This document shows positions 8,902 through 20,937 of a stretch of 64,000 nucleotides of DNA, one piece after another; the first letter of the stretch is position 1; each line of letters begins with the position of its first letter. The stretch is from positions 1 to 64,000 of the forward strand of contig OY759970.1 in NCBI GenBank assembly GCA_963662965.1, in the 5' to 3' direction. A program made the translations under genes and the position numbers. The DNA is from DTWD01 sp963662965. GTDB taxonomy: Bacteria; Acidobacteriota; Vicinamibacteria; Vicinamibacterales; UBA8438. The notes under the pieces are model-generated. The model searched no databases. It saw nothing but the letters and a program-made list of their open reading frames with translations, and had not been told where the DNA came from.

Positions 8902-9477
8902 TCAACGTGGGAGCCGCGTGTGCACGCGGAGGCGGCAGGCGGTGCCCGCGACCGCCCGGCACTCCGAAAGCTCGATTTCAGCCGGCAGCGCGAACCGGTC
9001 GCACAACTGCTGCAGCGCGGCGCGATGAAAAGCACAGAGCGGCCGGTCCGCCCTCGTCCGCACTTCGCAAAAGAGCGAGTCATCGATCTCCACGTCGACG
9101 ATTCCCTGTCGAGACCGGATCGTGACACGGCCGACGACCCCGAGGGTCCGGAGAAGACGTGCCGCCAGGCGGAGCACGACTCGGCGCCGAGCGAACGACG
9201 GCAACGCTTTGATCGTGCTAATCAGGGGCGACGGCCAGACTTCGAGCGTCCAGTTCACCGCATAAGTGCCCGCACGCGCCACGACCGCGTCGTACGCCTC
9301 ATCCTCCTGCCGAAGGAAACTCAGCACCGCCGTCACTTGCACAGGCCCCACCGACTCACGACGCAGCTTCCGCGTGTCGAGCCACGTCTCGTAGAACTCC
9401 AGCCGGGTCGGTAAACACTCGGCAACGGCCTGATGCAGGCACGCGACCACGAGCCGCGCAATGTTTTTGTCAGCCAC
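8902..9477 (-). CDS. Conserved protein of unknown function with V4R-like C-terminus
   Basis: About 191 residues from GTG 9477. The frame extends to GTG 9501, but that start would lie 2 bases from the divergent mobA ATG. The C-terminal third (CEVRTRADRPLCAFHR... ECRAVAGTACRLRV) has the spacing of acidic and Cys residues and the Cys-x-x-x-x-Gly-x-x-Cys ending seen in V4R-type (4-vinyl reductase) small-molecule or hydrocarbon-binding domains. This resemblance is from memory and is weak. No membrane segment is present. The gene ends next to the long hairpin. Confidence 0.6.
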   Translation of the reverse strand: MADKNIARLVVACLHQAVAECLPTRLEFYETWLDTRKLRRESVGPVQVTAVLSFLRQEDEAYDAVVARAGTYAVNWTLEVWPSPLISTIKALPSFARRRVVLRLAARLLRTLGVVGRVTIRSRQGIVDVEIDDSLFCEVRTRADRPLCAFHRAALQQLCDRFALPAEIELSECRAVAGTACRLRVHTRLPR

Positions 9478-9503
9478 GATATTTGTTAAGGTTACCGTCA
9501 CGA

Positions 9504-10100
9504 ATGTCGACGGCGGCCATCCTCGCTGGCGGGCAGGCGCGCCGTTTCGGCGGACGACCCAAAGCGCTGCTCCCTCTCGGTCACCAACGCATCATCGATC
9601 GCCTCTTGGCGGTCCTCCGGTCGGTCGCCGACGAAGTGTTTATCGTCGCGAACGACCGAGATCGGTATGGAGCCTGCGGCGTTCCGGTGCGCGCCGACGT
9701 TCTGTCCGACGCCGGACCGCTCGGCGGAGTGCACGCGGCGCTGTCGAGTGCCCACTCGGCGCAGGTCCTCGTGGTCGCCGGTGATATGCCGTTCGTGAGC
9801 GCCCCGTTTCTGGAGTACGTCCTGCGGAAGGGACGATTCGTCGATGTTGCCATCCCGCGGCCGGCGGAGGGGTACCAACCGCTCTGCGCATCCTACCGCA
9901 GGTCGTGCGCCGCCGTGATCGCGCAGCGCATCTGGGCCGGCACGCTGAAAGTCAGCGATGTGCTGGCTGAAACGAACCTTCACGAGGTCGGCGCAGACGA
10001 AATCGCCCCGTTCGATCCGCACGGGACGCTGTTCTTCAACATCAATACTCCGGCTGACTACGCGCGCGCGCTCACGCTCGCCGCGTATCACACACCATGA
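9504..10100 (+). CDS. mobA: Molybdenum cofactor guanylyltransferase
   Basis: 198-residue nucleotidyltransferase that transfers GMP to molybdopterin to form the guanine-dinucleotide form of molybdenum cofactor. The signature LAGGQARRFGGRPKALLPL at residues 6-24 is the GTP-binding loop (GG-x-A/S-x-R-x-G-x-x-K). Asp in VVAGDMPFVS corresponds to the Mg-binding Asp of the family, and FFNINTPADY is the usual C-terminal motif. ATG 9504 is chosen because homologues begin directly before this loop. argS overlaps its stop by 4 bases. No other cofactor gene is nearby. Confidence 0.9.
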   Translation: MSTAAILAGGQARRFGGRPKALLPLGHQRIIDRLLAVLRSVADEVFIVANDRDRYGACGVPVRADVLSDAGPLGGVHAALSSAHSAQVLVVAGDMPFVSAPFLEYVLRKGRFVDVAIPRPAEGYQPLCASYRRSCAAVIAQRIWAGTLKVSDVLAETNLHEVGADEIAPFDPHGTLFFNINTPADYARALTLAAYHTP

Positions 10101-12142
10101 TCTTGCCCGTTCACGACGCACTGCGATCCCGCATACGCACGGTCCTCGAGGAGCTGTACCAGCTCGGTCCAACCCAGATACCCGACATCAACGTCCAATA
10201 CCCACCAACGCGAACGATGGGCGATCTGGGCATTACCGTCGCCTTCGAGCTCGCGCGTACGCTTCGCAAGGCTCCACACGCGATCGCCAGCGACATCGTC
10301 CAGGCGCTTGGCGCGGTGGACGGCATCAGCCGAGCCGAGGCCGCACCGAACGGCTACGTCAACGTCTTCCTCGACCGGGTCGGCTTCGTCCGTCGGGTCT
10401 TGACGGCGGCGCCGGACCAACCTCCGGCGCGGACGTCGAAAGCGATCGTCGAGCACACGGCGATCAATCCGAACAAGGCCGCACACATCGGCCATTTACG
10501 GAATGCGGCACTTGGCGACACGCTCGTGCGAGTCTTGCGCTTTCGCGGCACACCGGTCGAGGTGCAGAACTACATCGACGACACCGGCGTTCAAGTTGCC
10601 GACGTTGTCGTCGGATTCCAGCAGCTCGAAGCGGCCTCATACGACCAGGTCTCGGCGCTGGCTGCGCAACCACGCTTTGACTACTACTGCTGGGACCTCT
10701 ACGCCCGCGTGACCGAATGGTACGACGGTGACGACGCTCGGCTCGAGCACCGCGCGCGCACGCTGCACGATCTCGAAGTCGGATCGAATCCGGCGGCCGC
10801 GCTCGGTCAGCTCGTTGCCGACCGTATCGTGCGCTGTCATCTCACGACTATGGCGCGCATGAACGTCGAGTACGACTTGCTCAGCTGGGAAGGAGACATC
10901 CTGCGCCTGCACTTTTGGTCACGGGCGTTCGAGGTGCTGAAGCAGGCCGGCGCCGTGTATCTGGAAACCGGCGGCTTCCAGGCCGGATGTTGGGTGATGC
11001 CACTCGACGGCGTGACGACCCCAACCGACGACGACGCCGCGGACTCCAACGAGGAGGCGACGACCGGCAGCGGAGGCGGTGATGACGGCGGGCCGAAATC
11101 TCGTACCAAGGTCATCGTGCGGTCGAATGGCACCGTCACCTACGTCGGCAAGGACATCGCGTATCAGTTCTGGAAGTTCGGCATCCTCGACGAAGACTTC
11201 CACTATCAGCGGCACCACACCCAACCGTCCGGTGAGGTGTGCTGGTCGACGACGTCGTCGCCGGCCGACGGAGAGGATGCCCCGGAATCGCCATTTGGCG
11301 GCGCGGGCGCCGTCTACAACGTGATCGACACTCGGCAGTCCTACCTGCAACAGCTGCTCAAACAGGCATTGACCGGCATCGGGCGCCCGGCGGAAGCCGA
11401 GCAATCCGTCCACGTCTCGTACGAGATGGTGGCGCTGTCGCACGCCACGGCGCGAACGTTGGGGTACATGGACGACGCCGACACCGCTCGTCCGTTCGTC
11501 GAGGTGTCGGGCCGGCGGGGGCGTGGGGTCAAGGCCGACGACCTGTTGGATCGGCTCACCGCCGCGGCACGGCGCGAGGTTGTCACACGACACGCGGATC
11601 TCACTGATGACAGTCCCGAGGCCAATGCGATCGCGACCGCGATTGCCGTGGCGGCCGTGCGTTATTTCATGATCAAGTACTCGCGTGGCAAGCTCATTGC
11701 CTTCGATATCGAGGAGGCGCTGAGCTTCGAAGGTGAGAGCGGTCCGTATGTGCAGTACGCGGTCGTGCGGGCCGCCAACATCCTCAGGAAGCTCGAAGCG
11801 CGGGAGGATTACGACGAGGCCGCCATCGTCGACGCGTTGGCGACGCTCCCGGGCGCACCGCTCGATGACCCGGATGGGACCGAGCTCTGGGCGCTCGTGC
11901 TCGAGGCGGGCCGGCTTGACGAGATCGCCGACCAGGCGATTCGAGCCCTCGAGCTGTCGGTGTTGGCAAAGTACGCGTTTGGGCTCGCGCAGTTGTTCAA
12001 CACCTTCTACCACCGCTGTCCCGTCGTCAGCGAGAGCGACCGTGCGGTCCGGCTGTGGCGCGCCGCCGCCGTCCTGTACTGTCGCGAGCAGCTCACCCGC
12101 GCGCTCGACCTGATGGGCTGTGAGGCGCCGAGCCGCATGTAG
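10097..12142 (+). CDS. argS: Arginyl-tRNA synthetase
   Basis: Class I synthetase of 681 residues, longer than the usual 550-600. The N-terminal tRNA-binding domain is followed by the HIGH signature in AHIGHLRNAALGDTL and the Arg-site motif in NYIDDTGVQVADVV. The C-terminal DALR anticodon domain ends in LTRALDLMG. Two hydrophilic insertions account for the extra length: an Asp/Glu/Gly-rich stretch near residues 308-335 (DDDAADSNEEATT) and another near 380-395 (TTSSPADGEDAPE), both within the catalytic domain before VTYVGKDIAYQFWK or after it. It is translationally coupled to mobA by an ATGA overlap. Confidence 0.95.
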   Translation: MILPVHDALRSRIRTVLEELYQLGPTQIPDINVQYPPTRTMGDLGITVAFELARTLRKAPHAIASDIVQALGAVDGISRAEAAPNGYVNVFLDRVGFVRRVLTAAPDQPPARTSKAIVEHTAINPNKAAHIGHLRNAALGDTLVRVLRFRGTPVEVQNYIDDTGVQVADVVVGFQQLEAASYDQVSALAAQPRFDYYCWDLYARVTEWYDGDDARLEHRARTLHDLEVGSNPAAALGQLVADRIVRCHLTTMARMNVEYDLLSWEGDILRLHFWSRAFEVLKQAGAVYLETGGFQAGCWVMPLDGVTTPTDDDAADSNEEATTGSGGGDDGGPKSRTKVIVRSNGTVTYVGKDIAYQFWKFGILDEDFHYQRHHTQPSGEVCWSTTSSPADGEDAPESPFGGAGAVYNVIDTRQSYLQQLLKQALTGIGRPAEAEQSVHVSYEMVALSHATARTLGYMDDADTARPFVEVSGRRGRGVKADDLLDRLTAAARREVVTRHADLTDDSPEANAIATAIAVAAVRYFMIKYSRGKLIAFDIEEALSFEGESGPYVQYAVVRAANILRKLEAREDYDEAAIVDALATLPGAPLDDPDGTELWALVLEAGRLDEIADQAIRALELSVLAKYAFGLAQLFNTFYHRCPVVSESDRAVRLWRAAAVLYCREQLTRALDLMGCEAPSRM

Positions 12143-12156
12143 CGTGGAACGCGGCC

Positions 12157-12172
12157 GCCAGCCCCGTCTAAG
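12157..12172 (-). repeat. Dispersed repeat, short form (GCCAGCCCCGTCTAAG)
   Basis: This sequence is the reverse complement of the CTTAGACGGGGCTG(A)C start of the long repeat. It lies between the converging ends of argS and the unknown gene on the minus strand. Similar short forms lie at 18043, 34677 and 44117. Confidence 0.55.
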
Positions 12173-12179
12173 ATTGACC

Positions 12180-12914
12180 TTACCCGTACGACAAGGGCGG
12201 GAGCCGGAAGTGCTCGACCAGCAGCCGGTCGGTGGCCGCCTCGACCGCCTCCTGAAACGCCGGTGCCGCCATCCGTGGCCGAAACGGCTCCAGCGACGCG
12301 GCCGCCTCGGCTCGGAGGTCTCGCATCAAGCCCTGGTCGGCCGCCGCACGGGCCCCAGCCAGGAGTTCACCGTCGAGCGATTCGAGCTGCTCGATCACCC
12401 GTGCGCGGGCGTCGCCGCGGAGGCCTGTCGCCCTCGAGCGCGCGGCATCCACCAGAGACGCCATCTGAGCGACGCGTTCCGCCAGCACGCGTGATCCCGC
12501 ATGAGCGACCGCCGCGTCTTTCCTGTCTGGCCACGCCGCGAGCCGACTCGCAACCTCATCGAGATGCGCCGCGAGCGAACGGCGCCTCGACGACGACGCG
12601 GCATCGACCGGTGTGGGCGATTCGCCATCGTTCGGCTGAGCGGCGCCAATGCCGACCGCACGCCTCCACTCGTCGAACGTGTCGAGCACGTCGGGTTCGC
12701 AGTATTCGATCCGCACCGGCCGCCGCTTCGGTCCCGACGCGTAGTACCGGGCGTACCTCCGGTCGATCGCGCGCTCAACGACGCTGATTGGAATCCCGGC
12801 TTCCTCCCAACCGCAGACCAACTCAAAGGCCGGACCGACGATACGGATAAGGTGGCCGTCATTCTTACGACACAGGTGCGACTCGACCGCCCGGCAGTAG
12901 GCACCGGTGTTCAC
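12180..12914 (-). CDS. Conserved hypothetical protein (acidobacterial)
   Basis: About 244 residues from GTG 12914, which forms a GTGA overlap with the coaX stop, as in the rest of this operon. GTG 12929 is also possible. The first 90 residues look folded (HLCRKNDGHLIRIVGP, VVERAIDRRYARYYA). The rest is Ala/Arg-rich and predicted helical. A Cys at residue 15 and another in VCGWEE could be functional. I do not recognise a domain. Position at the end of a cofactor/tRNA synthetase operon gives no clear functional hint. Confidence 0.75.
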   Translation of the reverse strand: MNTGAYCRAVESHLCRKNDGHLIRIVGPAFELVCGWEEAGIPISVVERAIDRRYARYYASGPKRRPVRIEYCEPDVLDTFDEWRRAVGIGAAQPNDGESPTPVDAASSSRRRSLAAHLDEVASRLAAWPDRKDAAVAHAGSRVLAERVAQMASLVDAARSRATGLRGDARARVIEQLESLDGELLAGARAAADQGLMRDLRAEAAASLEPFRPRMAAPAFQEAVEAATDRLLVEHFRLPPLSYG

Positions 12915-13690
12915 TGGTTCCGTCCCCACACGAACCGAAGCCCCGCGAGGGTGAGATCTGGACAGACCTCGTCAATCAGGTCGGTCTCAGACGCGATCGC
13001 CTCGGCCAGGCCACCCGTCGCGACGCACAACGCCGTACCGTCGGCGCGGAGCTCCTCCCGCAGCCGACGCACAATCCCTTCCACCATCGCCACGTATCCG
13101 TAGAACAACCCGGACTGCATCGATGCGACGGTCGTGCGTCCGATGAGCGAGGCTGGTTTGCGGACCTCGACTCTCGGCAGGCGCGCGGCGCGGTCAAAGA
13201 GTGCATCGGCCGAAATCTCCACGCCGGGACAGATCACGCCGCCCAGGTACTCGCCGTCCGCCGAGATGGCGTCGAAGGTGGTTGCCGTGCCGAAATCGAC
13301 AACGACGATCGGCCGCGAGGGTTGTCCAAACAGACGTAGCGCGGCGACGCCGTTCACCAGTCGGTCAGCGCCCACCTCGGCCGGATTGTCGTAGCGAATC
13401 GGCAGGCCGGCGTTCTGCGCATCGACTACCAGCACGGCCGTCCCCAGACCGTGGGCCACCATCTCGGAGACGGTTTGCGTCAGCGCCGGGACAACCGACG
13501 ACACCACGACGCCGTCAATGTCGCTTGGCTCGACGCCCCGTTCGGCGAACAGTCGACTGACGAGCACCCACAGCTCGTCAGCGGTTCGACCTGGCAACGT
13601 CGTCAGCCGCCAGCTGACGTGGAGTGTGTCGTCGTCAAAGACACCAAAGACCAGGTTGGTGTTCCCGACGTCTATTGCGAGTAGGGTCAC
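12911..13690 (-). CDS. coaX: Type III pantothenate kinase
   Basis: 259 residues from GTG 13690. It phosphorylates pantothenate in the first step of coenzyme A synthesis. The ASKHA-fold phosphate motif LLAIDVGNTN is at the start, PAEVGADRLVNGVAA carries the catalytic Asp region, and VDFGTATTFDAI is the second phosphate motif, followed by GGVICPGVEIS. Length matches CoaX. The stop overlaps the next gene, and the start lies one base after the birA stop. Upstream frame beyond GTG 13690 overlaps birA and is not needed. Confidence 0.95.
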   Translation of the reverse strand: MTLLAIDVGNTNLVFGVFDDDTLHVSWRLTTLPGRTADELWVLVSRLFAERGVEPSDIDGVVVSSVVPALTQTVSEMVAHGLGTAVLVVDAQNAGLPIRYDNPAEVGADRLVNGVAALRLFGQPSRPIVVVDFGTATTFDAISADGEYLGGVICPGVEISADALFDRAARLPRVEVRKPASLIGRTTVASMQSGLFYGYVAMVEGIVRRLREELRADGTALCVATGGLAEAIASETDLIDEVCPDLTLAGLRFVWGRNQ

Positions 13691-13691
13691 G

Positions 13692-14498
13692 CTATAGCTC
13701 CCAGACGAGCTCCCCGCCGACGATACGCTCCGTGCCGCCCTCACCACCGACCAGCAGCGCACCCGTCTCATCGACCCCGGCCGTCACCCCCAGACGCCGA
13801 CTGTCGGGGCCGTCCCATGACACCCGTGTCCCGTAACAGCACGGCGACAGCTCCCGCCATCGGTCGATCACACACTGGGTCCCCGACGCCGCGAGCCGGG
13901 AGCGCCAAGCCTCGACCCGGACGAGGATTTCTGCACAGAGCGGGCCTCGCCCGATCGGACGCCCGGCGGCAGCCTCCAAGGAGGTGGCGGTCTCGGTTAA
14001 CTCGCGCGGGAAGCGTGCCGAGCCGACGTTCACGCCAATGCCGAGCACGACGCCATCAGCGGATTCCGTCGGTAGCGCCTCCGCCAGAATGCCAGCCACC
14101 TTCGGGAGCGTGCCACCAACCCCGGACGCTGACTCGGTCCGGGCGACCACGTCGTTCGGCCACTTCAGCTCGACCGCCACGCTCGACAGCGCGCGTATCG
14201 CTTCGGCGACCGCCACGCCAGCCAGAAGCGTGACGATCGGCGACGCCGGCGGCTTGAGGATGACCGACATGTAGAGCCCGACCCCTGGCGGCGAGTGCCA
14301 CACGCGGCCACGGCGGCCGCGGCCAGCCGTCTGACGGTCGGCGATAACGGTCGTGCCGTCGACCGCTCCCGACGCCGCCAGCGACGCCGCACGGTCGTTG
14401 GTCGACTCCCTGACCGGTGCGTAATCGAACACCCGCGTCCGAAGCTCGGCGCGAGCGGCGCATGCCACCGCCATGTCGGCCGGCAGCGACCCGGTCAC
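13692..14498 (-). CDS. birA: Biotin--[acetyl-CoA-carboxylase] ligase
   Basis: 268 residues from GTG 14498, which overlaps the nadC stop by 4 bases. The catalytic domain is complete: REST-N-D at the substrate loop, the GRGRRGRVWHSPPG biotinyl-AMP loop (DRQTAGRGRRGR), KWPNDVV and GILAE, followed by a small SH3-like C-terminal domain. No N-terminal winged helix is present, so this is the short, non-regulatory form. It transfers biotin to the acetyl-CoA carboxylase carrier protein. The symbol is used in the general sense. Confidence 0.92.
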   Translation of the reverse strand: MTGSLPADMAVACAARAELRTRVFDYAPVRESTNDRAASLAASGAVDGTTVIADRQTAGRGRRGRVWHSPPGVGLYMSVILKPPASPIVTLLAGVAVAEAIRALSSVAVELKWPNDVVARTESASGVGGTLPKVAGILAEALPTESADGVVLGIGVNVGSARFPRELTETATSLEAAAGRPIGRGPLCAEILVRVEAWRSRLAASGTQCVIDRWRELSPCCYGTRVSWDGPDSRRLGVTAGVDETGALLVGGEGGTERIVGGELVWEL

Positions 14499-15348
14499 GA
14501 CGCCGGTACCATCTCGAAGCTCATGTCGATCGATGGCGCCGAATGCGTCAACGCCCCAACCGAGACATATGTCGGGCCAAGCGCAGCAATCGCGTCGATC
14601 TGATCGAGCGTGACACCGCCGGAAACCTCGGTTTTGACTCGCCCACGACACTTCACGATCGCCTCCCGCAGCTCGTCGAGCGCGAAGTTGTCCAGGAGGA
14701 CGACGTCAACGCCGGCCTCGAGCGCCTCGTCGACCTCGAGCAGGCTCTGAGCTTCGACCTCGAGTGGCATGTCGTGGTCACACTCTCGCACACGTGCAAC
14801 CGCATCGCCAATGGACCCGGCGAGCCGGACATGGTTGTCCTTGATCAGCAGGCCATCGTCGAGCCCCAACCGGTGATTGACCGCGCCGCCGGCCCGCACC
14901 GCGTATTTCTCGAGTATGCGTAACGTCGGGATGGTCTTGCGCGTATCGAGAATGGTCGTGCGGCCGGCTGCCGCAGTGACGTAGCGCCGCGCCTGGCTGG
15001 CGATTCCGGAGAGGCGCTGCAAGAAATTCAGCGCGGTTCGTTCGGCGGTCAGCAGCGCGCGGCCGAACCCCTCGATCGTCACAATGAGGTCTCCCGGCTC
15101 GCAGGCGTCACGATCGGCCTTCGTCCGGGAGGCCACCGCATGCGGGTCGAGCTGCCGAAACACCTCGAGTGCGACATCCACGCCGGCGAGCACACACGCC
15201 TGCTTGGTTCGAAGCTCCCCACGACCGCGCTGGTCCGACGATACCGTCGCTTCCGTGGTGACGTCGCCCCAGCGCAGGTCCTCCGCGAGCGCGCGGCGCA
15301 CGATCTCGCGATAGAGCGCCGCATCGAGCGGTTCGTACGGCTCGGTCC

Positions 15349-15352
<4 letters not shown>
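14495..15352 (-). CDS. nadC: Nicotinate-nucleotide pyrophosphorylase (quinolinate phosphoribosyltransferase)
   Basis: 285 residues from GTG 15352. It converts quinolinate and PRPP to nicotinate mononucleotide in de novo NAD synthesis. Features seen: EDLRWGDVT near the N-terminus, the RTALNFLQRLSGIAS helix, TRKTIPTLRILEKYAV, GGAVNHRLGLDDGLLIKDNH and a C-terminal ALTHSAPSIDMSFEM. Length matches the family. No nadA or nadB is nearby. Both ends overlap neighbours by 4 bases, so it is coupled to valS upstream and birA downstream. Confidence 0.96.
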
Positions 15353-18015
<2,663 letters not shown>

Positions 18016-18042
18016 ATCGGAAGATCGTAACCAAAATTAAAC

Positions 18043-18064
18043 GCGGCTGACTGCCCCGTCTAAG
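18043..18064 (-). repeat. Dispersed repeat, short form between valS and the response regulator
   Basis: Reads GCGGCTGACTGCCCCGTCTA then AG on the plus strand. Its reverse complement, CTTAGACGGGGCAGTCAG, matches the first end of the long repeat and shares the TTAGACGGGG core. It sits in the 64-base gap upstream of valS and downstream of the response regulator. Confidence 0.6.
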
Positions 18065-18079
18065 GAAGACCGGCGTCCG

Positions 18080-18850
18080 CTACTCGGCCCCGGCCTTGAT
18101 CCGGTCGATCTCCGCCCGGGCGAGGCGCTCGGCCACTTGCGACACGAGGTCAACTGTCGTCTCTCGGACGATCGAGTCGGTTATTCGCTCAACCACGCGA
18201 TCCACCAGCGACTCGAACATCGCGTCGGTGAGCTCAGGTGGTGCGCTTGACGGTTCCTGGGCTGAGGTGGCGACCCGCAGGGCCGGCGGAGGAGCGCCCT
18301 GCTCAACGGCCAGGAACGTGGCGAACGCTTGCGCCAGGACGGAACCTGTGGTGTGCCCCACCGTCGGCGTCGCAGGGACCGAGGACACGGCGGCAAAGAC
18401 TGGCACCTCCGGCGCGGGCGGACCTGAATCGGGTGCGCCGCCAGCCGGGGGTGCCGCGACACCCGCGTCTTCGTCTTGCGTTGTTATGCCGAGCAGCTCT
18501 TTGACCTTGCCAATGACCTGCTGCGGTTTGAATGGCTTGACGAGCACGCCGTCGCAGCCAATCGTGTCGGCGCGGGACTCGTCCACCGGCTCGAACGCAC
18601 CCGTGAGCAGCAGGACCGGCACGTGCGCGCGCGCTGGATCGCCCTTGACGAACGACGCCACTTCATAGCCGTCCTTCTTGGGCATGCTGGCGTCGGCGAG
18701 CACGATGTCGGGTGTCTCGCGTGTGATCGCCTCGATCGCGCTGGCACCGTCGCTGACGGTCACGACATCGATGTTTTCGTCGGCGAACGTCAGCTCAACG
18801 ACCCGCTGTATGGTGACGCTGTCGTCTGCGAGCAACAACTTATGAGGCAC
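18080..18850 (-). CDS. Response regulator with receiver domain and unusual C-terminal region
   Basis: 256 residues. A CheY-like receiver fills residues 1-125: acidic pocket LLADDS, phosphoacceptor Asp in DIVLADASMPKKDG, and conserved Lys in GVLVKPFKP. After a Pro/Ala-rich linker (about 130-170), a helical C-terminus follows (about 175-255) ending in VAERLARAEIDRIKAG. No DNA-binding domain is recognisable, so output may be through protein contacts, as in gliding- or polarity-type regulators. No histidine kinase gene is adjacent. Confidence 0.85.
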   Translation of the reverse strand: MPHKLLLADDSVTIQRVVELTFADENIDVVTVSDGASAIEAITRETPDIVLADASMPKKDGYEVASFVKGDPARAHVPVLLLTGAFEPVDESRADTIGCDGVLVKPFKPQQVIGKVKELLGITTQDEDAGVAAPPAGGAPDSGPPAPEVPVFAAVSSVPATPTVGHTTGSVLAQAFATFLAVEQGAPPPALRVATSAQEPSSAPPELTDAMFESLVDRVVERITDSIVRETTVDLVSQVAERLARAEIDRIKAGAE

Positions 18851-18884
18851 GATCTTACGAGCGTACTTGCACCCTTAGCGGCAG

Positions 18885-19301
18885 TCAAGAATGCGACGCC
18901 GGCACGCGCTCGGAACGGACGTGCGACGTGATGAAGTCGACAATCGCCTGCATTGGCGTGCCGGGCTGAAACACGCCTTCGATCCCGATCTCGCGGAGTC
19001 GCGGCACGTCCACATCCGGGATGATGCCGCCGACGACCACCAGGACGTCATCGAGCCCCTTCTCGGCGAGCAGCGTCATGATGCGTGGACAGATGTGGTT
19101 GTGCGCGCCCGACAGGATCGACACCCCGATGGCATCGGCATCCTCTTGCAGAGCTGCCTCCACAATCTGCTCTGGGGTCTGACGTAGGCCGGTGTAGATC
19201 ACTTCCATCCCCGCGTCTCGGAGCGACCGGGCGATGACCTTGGCACCTCGATCATGCCCATCGAGGCCCGGTTTGGCGATGATGACCCGGATCTTTCTCA
19301 T
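18885..19301 (-). CDS. Methylmalonyl-CoA mutase, B12-binding subunit
   Basis: 138 residues from ATG 19301. It carries the cobalamin-binding fold alone: PGLDGHDRGAKVIA holds the DxHxxG motif with the cobalt-ligating His, SILSGAHNHI and VVVGGIIPD bind the nucleotide tail, and EGVFQPGTP closes the domain. It pairs with the catalytic subunit encoded 13 bases upstream. Together they interconvert methylmalonyl-CoA and succinyl-CoA in propionate metabolism. Longer frame upstream of this ATG overlaps the large-subunit gene and is not used. Confidence 0.93.
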   Translation of the reverse strand: MRKIRVIIAKPGLDGHDRGAKVIARSLRDAGMEVIYTGLRQTPEQIVEAALQEDADAIGVSILSGAHNHICPRIMTLLAEKGLDDVLVVVGGIIPDVDVPRLREIGIEGVFQPGTPMQAIVDFITSHVRSERVPASHS

Positions 19302-19314
19302 GTCTCGCTCCGTT

Positions 19315-20934
<1,620 letters not shown>

Positions 20935-20937
20935 GCG

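Noticed and set aside
8902..9501. GTG 9501 as the start of the V4R-like gene
   Set aside because: It would lie 2 bases from the divergent mobA ATG, leaving no room for either ribosome binding site. GTG 9477 is preferred.
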